A DNA stretch of 64,000 bases from Bacillota bacterium. Lineage in GTDB: Bacteria; Bacillota; Clostridia; Acetivibrionales; JAEZXR01. Each line of letters starts with the position of its first letter. The stretch's first letter is position 1. The stretch spans positions 215,801 to 279,800 of the forward strand of contig JAEZXR010000130.1 of NCBI GenBank assembly GCA_023419605.1, read 5' to 3'. The notes beneath the pieces were generated by a model. The model was not told the origin of the DNA and did not search any database. It was given only the letters and a program-made list of their open reading frames with translations. Made by a program: the position numbers and the translations under genes. Below are positions 34,364 to 43,150 of the stretch, piece after piece.

Positions 34364-34444
34364 GTTTATATCACCGAACAACTCAGAAAATTTTAAAATA
34401 CCAAGCAGGGTTTTAGTATGTGTCGCTGTTTGTAATAGACTTTG

Positions 34445-34497
34445 AAAAGTGCCTATCGGGCCGCAGTTTCTGTGAAATTGATGGGCACTTTTCTTAA
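34445..34497 (+). terminator. Terminator of the ECF operon
   Basis: AAAAGTGCC / GGCACTTTT arms around a 30-base loop that can fold further, then TTTTCTT. It ends the operon ahead of the convergent beta-propeller gene. Confidence 0.6.
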
Positions 34498-34544
34498 GAG
34501 ACTGATCCTTTGTAACGTAAATGATGCCGATACTGCGAACTTGT

Positions 34545-35699
34545 CTACTGGAAAGTGAACCTGAATATATTGCTTTCATTCATTCTGTCACTAACGCAAA
34601 ATAGCACTTTACCATTCCGGCTCCATTCCAAAAAGCTTACATTTTTAATATCGCTATAAACGATCTTATCAGATTCAATTGTAGCATCACTCAAATGTGC
34701 AACATGTAACTCGGCGATTCCTTTATTGTTATTGGAAATATAAGCCATATTACCGTCGGAAGTTATGTCGAAGTGGTGTATATTACCGCGCAGTAAGTTC
34801 TTGTAGCTTTTGTTTTGCATGTTATAGATAAAAAAACCATCTTCGCCGTTAATATTGCCGTGCAGCAGCAAGTTTCCATTACTTAAAGCGGCTAAACCTG
34901 TAATTCTGCCTTTTAATAATACTTCCAATGAGTTTTTGTTTTCCAAATCAAGCATATAAACGGCAGTTCCCTCCACATAAGGCCCTATAAAATAAATTTT
35001 GTGTCCATCCGAAGAAAATTTAAAATTCCAAAGCTTTTGACTTACCATTGGGCTTGTTTGGGTCGCCCAAAGAGGCCCGGTTTTCTGGTAAAACTCCGCT
35101 ACGGTTAGTAAGTTTTCTCTCTCGCCAGTGTTTATATCCTGTATAAATAGGGAATCGTTAAGCATTCCTATATACCGGTTACCATCGGGAAGCATGAGGG
35201 TGGCTGACCCGTCAAAGGTTTTGCGGACTTCCTTTGTTTGCATATCATACAAGTAAGTTTTGAAAATACCTTTTTCCAAACTGGAGTCAAAATAAAGTAC
35301 CTTTTTGCCGTCAGGTGAAACGAGCAATTCATAGCTGTTTTTGCTATCAATTTCAGACATAATGTTTGTGTTGATGTTTAAAGCACAAATCTTATAGTTA
35401 TATTTCTTGCCGCTCTGCTCGGCAGTTCGAAATACCAGTGAGTTGTTATCTAGGATTCCGGGATTCCAAACGGGATAAGGAGTGTCCAGCTTTATAACAT
35501 TTTTTATTTGTAGGTCAGTTTTGATATCTGTTGTGGAGCTGCTACTGAACAAGCTGTTTTCCAGGACAACCGTTCTGGGTTTCATAGTATTAAATGTATA
35601 AATCCTGCTAAGGATAAGAAAGCCCAAAATAAATATCCCTAAAATTGAAATAAAAATAATATAGCCGCCGTATTTTTTAAAAAATCCCGTCCTATGCAT
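34545..35699 (-). CDS. Membrane-anchored beta-propeller (TolB/WD40-like) protein
   Basis: 384 residues from Met at 35699 (GGAGGAGAGGAAA just before it on the minus strand; the ATG at 35714 is inside that RBS). One N-terminal transmembrane helix (YIIFISILGIFILGFLIL, about 12-31) is followed by an extracellular domain of repeats with the propeller pattern S-P-D-G-K-K-V-L-Y-F, SSDGHKIYFIG and TSDGNMAYIS. Such PD40/TolB-like domains bind proteins or peptides. It overlaps the histidine kinase gene by 8 bp, so it is probably translated with it and may modulate or report to that sensor (inference). Confidence 0.7.
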   Translation of the reverse strand: MHRTGFFKKYGGYIIFISILGIFILGFLILSRIYTFNTMKPRTVVLENSLFSSSSTTDIKTDLQIKNVIKLDTPYPVWNPGILDNNSLVFRTAEQSGKKYNYKICALNINTNIMSEIDSKNSYELLVSPDGKKVLYFDSSLEKGIFKTYLYDMQTKEVRKTFDGSATLMLPDGNRYIGMLNDSLFIQDINTGERENLLTVAEFYQKTGPLWATQTSPMVSQKLWNFKFSSDGHKIYFIGPYVEGTAVYMLDLENKNSLEVLLKGRITGLAALSNGNLLLHGNINGEDGFFIYNMQNKSYKNLLRGNIHHFDITSDGNMAYISNNNKGIAELHVAHLSDATIESDKIVYSDIKNVSFLEWSRNGKVLFCVSDRMNESNIFRFTFQ

Positions 35700-37146
35700 T
35701 TTCCTCTCCTCCAAATCGGATGATTACTTCCGTCCCTTCATTCATTTTGCTTTTTATATGGATATGGCCCCCATGGCTTTCCACAATGCTTTTGACGATC
35801 GTTAACCCCAGGCCTGCACTTCCTTTTTCTCTTGAAGCCCTTTTGGAAATCCTGTGAAAAGGTTCAAATACACTGCTGATATGTTCTTCCGGTATGCCAT
35901 CTCCTTGATCCCTGACTTTTAAAAAGACAATCTTTTCCTCGCTATAGGCCTCTACTTCAATAATGGAATTAACTTTTCCATATTTAATCGAATTGTCCAT
36001 CAGGTTAATCAATACTTCCTTTAATCTACCCTTATCACCTTTGAGAACAAGGTTATTCTGAACTTCACAGTGTATTTCGATGTTGTATTTTTTCCCTTTC
36101 ATCTTCATCTCATCACAGGTTTCCCTAATCAGTTCCGATAAGTCCAACTCGTCAAAATGGTAGCTGAGATCCTTGGAAGAGGCTTTGGAAAGCTCCAATA
36201 TTTCAATAACCATGTGATTCAATCTTTGACTTTCATTTATAATATAAGAAGTTCCTTTGTCGAAAAAATCCTTGTCGCTGAATCCGTTTTCCTTCAAGAC
36301 CTGTGCATATCCAAGGATCGTGGTCAGTGGAGTTTTCAACTCGTGCGTTACATTATCGAAAAAGGATTTGCTTTGTGCTTGGGCTTCTTTTAAAGCATCT
36401 CTGTCCTTTTGGATAATTTCAATTTGTTCCTTAATCCGAAGTGCCATTTTTTTAAATCGGTCTGCCAGTTCGCCGATCTCATCTTTGGAGTTGATACGAA
36501 TATCTAGTTTGAACTCTCCCGTAGATATTCGTTCCGTACTTCTCGTGAGTATCCGGATCGGCTTCGCAATTTGCCTTGCGATGACAAAGGAGGTAATAAA
36601 GATGAAAATGAATATGACAACGGCAAAAATGGTTATAACGGTTTCAAACTTTCTATTGGCATTATAAAGTTCCGAATAGTCCTTACTGTACCGCATGATG
36701 CCAAGGAGAGTTTTATTTGATTCAATTGGATAGGAGAGGTTCACGATAACCTTATTTCCAACGTAATTTACAGTATAGGCTGTCTTACCTTTCAATGCCC
36801 TTGAAAAGTCATCGTTTGATGTACTTGCTATACTTACAAGGGAGGATATGTTATTTCCGTTAGAGTCATAAATCATTACATCACTTCCAATTTGGCCGGT
36901 CAATCCTTTGGAGATATTGTCCGCCTCCGATTCAAGGGACAATTTATCAAACTCCATATTGTTGATCAGAAAATATTGTTTCAAATATACATCCAGACTT
37001 TTCCTTGCGTCAATCATATCTTTGTATACGATTTGAGATACGTTCTGTTCAGTAATTTTATATGCCACAAAAAGAAGCGATGACAACCCAATAAAAGTGA
37101 CAATAGAAAATGACAGGAGTATTTTATGTTGTACTGAGTATTTCAT
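35692..37146 (-). CDS. Sensor histidine kinase
   Basis: 484 residues from Met at 37146 (AAAGGT upstream, and helix 1 begins at once; the ATG at 37224 lies inside the response regulator). Two transmembrane helices (about 8-30 and 170-192) flank an extracellular sensor domain of about 140 residues (Cache/PAS-like in size). A HAMP segment (AKPIRILTRSTERISTGEF) leads to the dimerisation/phosphorylation box FFDNVTHELKTPLTTILG with His268. ATP-binding N, G1, F and G2 boxes follow: LMDNSIKYG, VRDQGDGIPEEH, FEPFHRI and SAGLGLTIVKSIVESHGG. It follows the response regulator by 16 bp. Confidence 0.95.
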   Translation of the reverse strand: MKYSVQHKILLSFSIVTFIGLSSLLFVAYKITEQNVSQIVYKDMIDARKSLDVYLKQYFLINNMEFDKLSLESEADNISKGLTGQIGSDVMIYDSNGNNISSLVSIASTSNDDFSRALKGKTAYTVNYVGNKVIVNLSYPIESNKTLLGIMRYSKDYSELYNANRKFETVITIFAVVIFIFIFITSFVIARQIAKPIRILTRSTERISTGEFKLDIRINSKDEIGELADRFKKMALRIKEQIEIIQKDRDALKEAQAQSKSFFDNVTHELKTPLTTILGYAQVLKENGFSDKDFFDKGTSYIINESQRLNHMVIEILELSKASSKDLSYHFDELDLSELIRETCDEMKMKGKKYNIEIHCEVQNNLVLKGDKGRLKEVLINLMDNSIKYGKVNSIIEVEAYSEEKIVFLKVRDQGDGIPEEHISSVFEPFHRISKRASREKGSAGLGLTIVKSIVESHGGHIHIKSKMNEGTEVIIRFGGEENA

Positions 37147-37162
37147 AGTTGCCGGTACCTTT

Positions 37163-37858
37163 CTAAATAAATTTATACCCGATCCCGAAAACAGTTTCAA
37201 TAAGGGATATTCTCTTACTCTCATCCAGCTTTTTCCTCAATCGTTGAACGTGGATATCAACAGTCCGTGTATCCCCCACAAATTCAAATCCCCAAACCTT
37301 ATCCAGCAAATCGGCTCTTGAATATACCTTTCCTTTGTTTTCTGCAAGAAACAGGAGAAGATCGTATTCCTTATTTGTAAGTTCAACTCTTGATCCGTTT
37401 TTAAATACTTCTCTTTTATCTTTAAACAATTCAATGCCATTACCTGGGTGAATTACTTCAAATTCATTCGTTTCTGACGATTCAGAGATCAACTCGATCC
37501 TTCTGAAAATGGCTTTGATCCTCACAATGACCTCACGGATGTCAAAGGGTTTTGTAATATAGTCGTCGGCACCTAGTTCCATTCCAAGAATCTTATCAAC
37601 GGTATCGGATTTTGCAGTGATCATAATGATGGGTATAATATACTCATTTGTTACTCGTTTACATATTTCGAAGCCACTCATATCAGGCAGCATCAAGTCC
37701 AGTAAGATTAAGTGGGGGTTAAACTCTGCGATCAGCTTCAACCCTTGTTCACCATTGGGGGCAACTTTGATGACAAAGCCTTCCTTTCGTAGGGAGTAGG
37801 ATAATAAATCGGATATGGAGACTTCATCTTCTATAATTAAAATTTTTTTATAATTCAT
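37163..37858 (-). CDS. Response regulator, OmpR/PhoB family
   Basis: 231 residues. Receiver domain with acidic pocket (IIEDE), phosphoacceptor Asp54 (LLDLMLPDMSG), Thr/Ser (MITAKSD) and Lys (DDYITKPFD). A winged-helix DNA-binding domain in the C-terminal half follows: VELTNKEYDLLLFLAENKGKVYSRADLL and TRTVDIHVQRLRKKL. First gene of the three-gene minus-strand set (regulator, kinase, propeller). Divergent from a secreted protein at 38086, which is the likely local target. Confidence 0.96.
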   Translation of the reverse strand: MNYKKILIIEDEVSISDLLSYSLRKEGFVIKVAPNGEQGLKLIAEFNPHLILLDLMLPDMSGFEICKRVTNEYIIPIIMITAKSDTVDKILGMELGADDYITKPFDIREVIVRIKAIFRRIELISESSETNEFEVIHPGNGIELFKDKREVFKNGSRVELTNKEYDLLLFLAENKGKVYSRADLLDKVWGFEFVGDTRTVDIHVQRLRKKLDESKRISLIETVFGIGYKFI

Positions 37859-38085
37859 ATTTCTACCTCTCTCTTAAATAGATAGCCAAGTCTGAACGTA
37901 GTGTTTGTTATCTATATCATAAACTATTTTTTTACTCCGTGTTAATGGAAATAAATATAATTTACAAGTTGGATACAATTATTATGAATTTAGAAACAAT
38001 TGGTTTTTATAATGAAAATATGATGTACATCAAAATAAAACAAAATAAAACCTTATTTAATTACATGAAAAGGAGAGTATCAACC
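37859..38085. other. Divergent promoter region, AT-rich
   Basis: 227 bases separating the response regulator and the secreted protein, very AT-rich. No clear direct repeats typical of OmpR/PhoB sites stood out by eye. Confidence 0.35.
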
Positions 38086-38865
38086 ATGAGAAAAATACTA
38101 CTAACGACTGCAATCCTAGCATCGCTCGTAATCACTTCATCTGCTGCCTTTGCATCAGTAAACACAGCCGACTATGCGGCTCAATCTGCAAATAGGTCTA
38201 CTGTACCAACTGCTGTGAAAAATAATAATGAAGGAACTATTGAGTATGTAAAACAAACAATGTTAAACAGCGACGGCAGTATAAGTCTTGTCAGTGAAAT
38301 ATGGGTAAACACAATAACACAAGAAAGAAGAGAGGATTTTCGATGTAAGGACGTGGATGGTACGGATGCCTTCACCAGTCATTATCTTAAAGAGAATGGC
38401 ACAAAATGGATAGATATTTCAAGAGATGCCCAGGGGAATGCTGTAAACGGTACATATGTAACAGTAACGGAAGAAGGAGTAAAAGCTTATAATGACTTTA
38501 CTGCAAGGTATTCCTTCTCAGCAGTGAAAGCAAGGTATACCGGACCTGAGTGGAAGGATGAAGGGATAGTACAGTCGGCGGACGGAAAGACACTGAAAAA
38601 ACTATCTCAAAGAATAACGAGAAAAGCAGGTCCGAAACTTAACTCAGCGAATCCTGACAAAGAAATCAATTCAATACAATATGTTTACATCGACGTAGAC
38701 ACTGGATTTCCGGTCAAAAGTGAGTTCTACACAGAACAGGATGGCACAATGAAATTGCAGTCGTCACAGATTTTTGAGTACAAATATGTTAGTAATGACG
38801 GAAGCTTGTTTGAAACGGGCGAGGTAGACTTGAAAGAGCTTAACTTTGAAAATGGAGTAGGTTGA
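38086..38865 (+). CDS. Secreted protein of unknown function
   Basis: 259 residues from ATG 38086 (AAGGAGAG 8-9 bases upstream; the ATG at 37939 has no RBS and would bury the signal peptide). Signal peptide about 1-24 with cleavage after AFA (RKILLTTAILASLVITSSAAFA). The mature part is polar and beta-rich, with repeated W-x-D and Y-V-x-I-D-V-D-T-G-F-P-V-K-S-E-F segments. This pattern resembles lipoprotein-sorting/LolA-like or sigma-factor-regulator folds in which a charged ligand is carried, but no Cys lipobox is present. Position opposite a two-component system suggests it is controlled by it. Function unknown. Confidence 0.65.
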   Translation: MRKILLTTAILASLVITSSAAFASVNTADYAAQSANRSTVPTAVKNNNEGTIEYVKQTMLNSDGSISLVSEIWVNTITQERREDFRCKDVDGTDAFTSHYLKENGTKWIDISRDAQGNAVNGTYVTVTEEGVKAYNDFTARYSFSAVKARYTGPEWKDEGIVQSADGKTLKKLSQRITRKAGPKLNSANPDKEINSIQYVYIDVDTGFPVKSEFYTEQDGTMKLQSSQIFEYKYVSNDGSLFETGEVDLKELNFENGVG

Positions 38866-38936
38866 TGGATGTCTTTTATTAACTTGAAGATATCGTTTCC
38901 AATGAAATCGTATTCATTATATAAAATCATTGAAGG

Positions 38937-38984
38937 CCTAAATAAAAGGTTCTGTACAAAACTGTACAGAACCTTTTATTTAGG
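38937..38984. terminator. Bidirectional hairpin terminator
   Basis: A 22-bp perfect stem (CCTAAATAAAAGGTTCTGTACA and its complement) with a 4-base loop (AAAC). The stem gives a T-run on both strands. Confidence 0.88.
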
Positions 38985-39212
38985 GATACCTATGGTAATA
39001 TCATACAGATTTATAAAGAATAAACTGTACTATCTGAAATAGCCGGTGAGTAAAAGAGGTAAATCCTTTAAAGCAGGTGCAGATAAAAAAGACTGTTGGA
39101 TTTATTTTAAAGAGTTTTTTATACCGGGAAAGATCGGAGACTATTCAGCAAATGTGCCTATTGCCGGATGAATAACATCAGCATTCCGTAATATGTCTAC
39201 AATAGAACATAA
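38985..39212 (+). other. Degenerate DNA upstream of the recombinase remnant
   Basis: Where a complete serine recombinase would have its roughly 140-residue catalytic (resolvase) domain, all three frames are broken by stops. Residual similarity can be seen only at the very end (a MNDMY-like segment at 39214-39226 in another frame, before RDISRKIRANLRFK). This is consistent with decay after an insertion or deletion. Confidence 0.4.
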
Positions 39213-40397
39213 CATGAACGATATGTAAGGGATATATCGAGAAAAATACGGGCAAATCTGCGATTCAAGATACAAAAAGGTGAATATATCGGCCATGCAC
39301 CTTATGGCTATGTCAAGTCTTCACACATAAAAAATAAATTGGAGATTGATCCGGAATCCGCAGGAGTGGTTCGAAAAATATTTGAACTTTATAGGGAGGG
39401 CTATGGTTATTCCTATATTGCAGAATATCTAAACCAAAAAGGATATCCATCTCCATCTTCCCGCCAGGGCCTCGTCAATGCAGCTGCAGCGTGGAACGCC
39501 GTAGCTGTACAAAGAATACTTTCAAACCGTGTATATATCGGTGATACCGTTCAGGGAGTCAGTGAAAAGGTCAGTTTTAAAAGTAAAAAAACAAGACGGC
39601 TACCTTCGGATAAATGGGTGATTACAGTGCAGACTCATGAACCCATCATAGCCCGTGAAGAGTTTGAGGAAGTTCAAAAAATCAGAGCAGGCAAGGGAAC
39701 ACGGTCAGAGCCTTACAAAGGGCATTTGCACATGTTCAAAGGGGTTCTTTTTTGTGGAGGATGCGGCAGTACTTTGTTTGCAAGGATGCGGAAGGGCAGG
39801 CCGATGGCCTACATCTGCGGAAATTACAGTAAGGGTGGGAAGAACGCCTGTGAAAGTCATCATAGCAATGAAAAGGAACTCAATAATATTCTATTGGATC
39901 AACTGCAACAAATGCTTAAAAACAAACAAATAAGGCAAGAAGTGATTCGAATACTGGAACAGGAAGCGAGAGAGGAAGAGCCGTTTGAGGCAGAATTGGA
40001 GAAGCTTCAGCAGCAGTTGGCAGTTAAACGGAAACAGCAGGATACATTGTATATGGACCGGCTGGAGGGAAAGATCTCTGAAGATTTATTCAACCGGATG
40101 AATACGGTTTTGGAGCAAAAGATCCTGGGATTGAAGAGGGAAATAGAAACACTGGAAGTGAAAGAAAAATCAAAAAGGGAGTATGATTCGATTATAGATG
40201 AAATGTTGGCGGATTTACTAAATAATGGGCTCCAATATGAATTGGTGAAGCTTTTGGTAGAGAAAATTACGATCTATTGCGAAAAGGATTCAATCGATGG
40301 TTTAATTGGCATTCGCCATGGTAAAAATACAAAGATAGAAACAAATGGAGTAGTATGCATAGACTTTAATTTTGAAAAGCCGACGATAAATATTTAA
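39213..40397 (+). pseudogene. Large serine recombinase, N-terminal catalytic domain lost
   Basis: The frame is open from 39213 (after TAA 39210-39212) to 40397. It reads RDISRKIRANLRFKIQKGEY and GHAPYGYVK, then the Recombinase domain (IDPESAGVVRKIFELYREGYGYSYIAEYLNQKG), the zinc-ribbon (FCGGCGSTLFARM...YICGNYSKGGKNAC) and a C-terminal coiled coil (ELEKLQQQLAVKRKQQDTLY). Large serine integrases carry an N-terminal resolvase domain with the catalytic Ser; that is absent here, and no start codon with an RBS is found (the first in-frame start, TTG 39339, lies inside the domain). It is best read as a dead integrase left by a phage or integrative element. No att-like direct repeats were seen nearby. 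Confidence 0.75.
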
Positions 40398-40547
40398 ATC
40401 AGCAAATTTGTATGTCTTGCATTGTAGGAGCAAACAAAGTAAAATTATGTCGAAGTGATTTTTAGGGTCGGTGTAAATATAACTTCATCTGAAGTAGTAT
40501 TTTTACTTTCCCTTAGTTTGGCAAATGCCGTAATGGAGTGGAGTTAT

Positions 40548-40847
40548 ATGTCAGAGCAAGCTATTTTTAAGGAAAAAGTAGAAATCAATATAAAAAAGCC
40601 GAAAATGTATAAGGTAGTTCTCCTCAACGATGATTACACTACCATGGAGTTTGTGGTAGAAGTGCTGGTGACGGTTTTCCAGAAAAATCCTTCTGAAGCA
40701 ACCCGGATTATGCTGGATGTTCATCAAACGGGGAAGGGAATTGTTGGCGTCTATACCTATGATATTGCTGCAACAAAAGTCGCCTGTGTTGAGGAGATTG
40801 CAAGACAAAGGGAATTTCCCCTAAAAGCCGCTATGGAAGAGGAGTAG
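40548..40847 (+). CDS. clpS: ATP-dependent Clp protease adaptor ClpS
   Basis: 99 residues from ATG 40548 (GGAGTGGAG upstream; the upstream ATG at 40455 lacks an RBS). ClpS delivers N-degron substrates to ClpAP. The conserved core MYKVVLLNDDYTTMEFVVEVL and the later HQTGKGIVGVYTYDIAATK are family hallmarks; the DD-Y-T-T-MEF segment forms the N-degron pocket. It stands 3 bp ahead of clpA, the expected partner. Confidence 0.96.
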   Translation: MSEQAIFKEKVEINIKKPKMYKVVLLNDDYTTMEFVVEVLVTVFQKNPSEATRIMLDVHQTGKGIVGVYTYDIAATKVACVEEIARQREFPLKAAMEEE

Positions 40848-40850
40848 TTT

Positions 40851-43103
40851 ATGGAACTAGATCGCACAGTTAACAGGATTATTACTGCTGCTTATAATGA
40901 AGCCAAATTTCAGAAGCATGAATTTCTTACACCGGAACATCTTTTGTACTCCTCCCTGTTTTTTGATGAAGGTTGTGAGATTATCGAAAACTGCGGAGGC
41001 AATGTAGATATACTTAAAAAGGAACTGGCTAAACATCTGAAGGATCAAGTCCCTGTGGTAGATGATTCGGAGCCCACTCAGTCCATCGGGTTCAATAGAG
41101 TTCTACAGAATGCAGCCATGCATTGTTTCTCAGCAGGAAAGGATTCTATTAAGTTTCCCGATGTGCTGGCAGCCATGTATGGAGAAAAGGATTCCTTTGC
41201 TGTATATTTCCTAAAGAACCAGGGGATCACCCGGTTAGCCATAGTTGAGTATATATCCCATGGGATTCCTGCAAAAGAATCGGCTTCTCCCAATAGTGCG
41301 AAGCCTATGGACGGTGCGGGAGAGGATAAGGCGGAGTCAAAGCCGGGAGGTAAAGGGAATTTTCTGGGACAGTTTTGTGTAGAACTGGTTGAAAAGGCAC
41401 GAAAGGGAGAGATCGATCCCCTTATAGGCAGAGAGGAAATACTGCGAAGAACCCTCCACGTTCTCTCTAGAAGGCTGAAAAACAATCCGATTCACGTGGG
41501 AGATCCGGGAGTAGGCAAGACGGCCATCACAGAAGGGCTGGCAGCTATGATTGCAGAGGGGCAAGTGCCTTCGAAACTAAAAGAGAGCAGAATTTATCAC
41601 CTGGATATGGGATCCCTCATTGCCGGAACCAAGTACAGAGGTGATTTTGAAGAGAGAGTTAAAAAGGTACTGAATGAATTGCAGAAAAAGGAAGGCGCTA
41701 TCGTCTACATTGATGAGATTCACACTGTGGTGGGAGCCGGAGCTGTTTCAGGCGGCGCCATGGATGCCTCCAACATACTCAAACCTTATTTGACTTCGGG
41801 AAAGTTACGTTTCATCGGCTCTACTACCTATGAGGAATATAAAAAGTTTTTTGAGAAGGACCGGGGCTTATCGAGAAGGTTTCAAAAAATCGAAGTGTCT
41901 GAGCCGACTTTGGAAGAAGCATTCGATATCCTGAAGGGACTAAAGAGCAAGTATGAGGAATTCCACCGTGTCAAATATGCAGACCACGCATTGAGACTGG
42001 CTGTGGAACTATCCTCCAAATATATCAACGACAGGCATTTGCCCGATAAGGCGATTGATGTAATCGATGAGGCGGGTGCCTGGGTACGGCTTCAATCGGA
42101 CGAAGAAGAGAATTTTATTGAGATTGGAGAGCAGGACATCGAAAGAGTTGTCTCCTCCATGGCGAAAATTCCTGAGCAAAATGTTTCCAGTGATGAACTG
42201 GATGTACTCAGAGAGCTGGATGGCCGGATCAAAAAGCAAATCTATGGACAGGATGCGGCTGTTGATACAGTGGTTCGAGCGATTCGCCGTTCAAGAGCGG
42301 GATTCAATGAAGGAGAAAAACCGGTAGCATCGCTATTATTCGTAGGACCTACAGGTGTTGGGAAAACGGAGCTGGCGAAACAATTGTCCGGCATTTTAAA
42401 CGTACCCATGATCCGGTTCGACATGAGTGAGTATCAGGAAAAGCATTCTGTCGCCCGCTTAATCGGATCACCCCCAGGATATGTGGGATATGAAGAGGGG
42501 GGACTTCTCACGGATTCCATCCGTAAAACACCCTATTGTGTCCTGCTGCTGGATGAAATCGAAAAAGCGCACCAGGATATCTATAATGTCCTGCTTCAAG
42601 TCATGGATTATGCTACGTTGACGGATAATACCGGGAAAAAGGCGGACTTTAGGAATGTCATACTGATTATGACCTCCAATGCAGGGGCAAGAGAGATGGG
42701 TAAAACTCTCATCGGCTTTGAAAAAAGGCAGGTTGATCAAGCAACCATGGGAAAGGAAGTGGAGAGAGTTTTCCTGCCGGAGTTCAGAAATCGATTGGAT
42801 GAGATTGTGGTTTTCAATAGCATTGATATGACGATGGCGCTTAAAATAGCAAGAAAGGCTCTGGGTGCCTTCGAAGAAAAACTTGCAGCTAAAAATGTGA
42901 AGCTGGAGGTTACGGAAGAAGGGTATCAATGGCTGGCACAAAAGGGCTTGTCGACCACCTATGGTGCAAGAGAGATCTACAGGGTAGTGCAGGATAAAAT
43001 CAAATCTTATTTTGTAGACGAAGTTTTATTCGGAGGGTTGACCCAAGGCGGAGTTGCGCTGATCGATATAGAAAATGACGATGTGGTTGTAAGAATAAAC
43101 TGA
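40851..43103 (+). CDS. clpA: ATP-dependent Clp protease ATP-binding subunit ClpA
   Basis: 750 residues, the usual ClpA length. N-domain with two Clp_N repeats (about 1-140), then two AAA+ modules. Module 1 has Walker A GDPGVGKT at 217-224 and GAIVYIDEIHTVVGAG; module 2 has GPTGVGKT near 499-506 and CVLLLDEIEKAH. The SSPPGYVGY-type loop (here SPPGYVGYEEGG) is present. It unfolds substrates for ClpP. Directly coupled to clpS; the pair forms the N-degron pathway. A bidirectional terminator follows. Confidence 0.96.
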   Translation: MELDRTVNRIITAAYNEAKFQKHEFLTPEHLLYSSLFFDEGCEIIENCGGNVDILKKELAKHLKDQVPVVDDSEPTQSIGFNRVLQNAAMHCFSAGKDSIKFPDVLAAMYGEKDSFAVYFLKNQGITRLAIVEYISHGIPAKESASPNSAKPMDGAGEDKAESKPGGKGNFLGQFCVELVEKARKGEIDPLIGREEILRRTLHVLSRRLKNNPIHVGDPGVGKTAITEGLAAMIAEGQVPSKLKESRIYHLDMGSLIAGTKYRGDFEERVKKVLNELQKKEGAIVYIDEIHTVVGAGAVSGGAMDASNILKPYLTSGKLRFIGSTTYEEYKKFFEKDRGLSRRFQKIEVSEPTLEEAFDILKGLKSKYEEFHRVKYADHALRLAVELSSKYINDRHLPDKAIDVIDEAGAWVRLQSDEEENFIEIGEQDIERVVSSMAKIPEQNVSSDELDVLRELDGRIKKQIYGQDAAVDTVVRAIRRSRAGFNEGEKPVASLLFVGPTGVGKTELAKQLSGILNVPMIRFDMSEYQEKHSVARLIGSPPGYVGYEEGGLLTDSIRKTPYCVLLLDEIEKAHQDIYNVLLQVMDYATLTDNTGKKADFRNVILIMTSNAGAREMGKTLIGFEKRQVDQATMGKEVERVFLPEFRNRLDEIVVFNSIDMTMALKIARKALGAFEEKLAAKNVKLEVTEEGYQWLAQKGLSTTYGAREIYRVVQDKIKSYFVDEVLFGGLTQGGVALIDIENDDVVVRIN

Positions 43104-43110
43104 ATAATGA

Positions 43111-43150
43111 AGCTGCCTCCCATCCAGTGATCGGATAGGAGGCAGCTTTT
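43111..43150. terminator. Bidirectional terminator between clpA and the phosphoglycerate mutase gene
   Basis: AGCTGCCTCC and GGAGGCAGCT arms with an inner CATCC/GGATAG part, followed by TTTT. On the minus strand the outer bases also give a short T-run. It serves the two convergent genes. Confidence 0.8.

Noticed and set aside
37939..38085. Longer N-terminus for the secreted protein starting at 37939
   Set aside because: It would place 49 residues of AT-driven sequence before a textbook signal peptide with its own RBS at 38069-38076.
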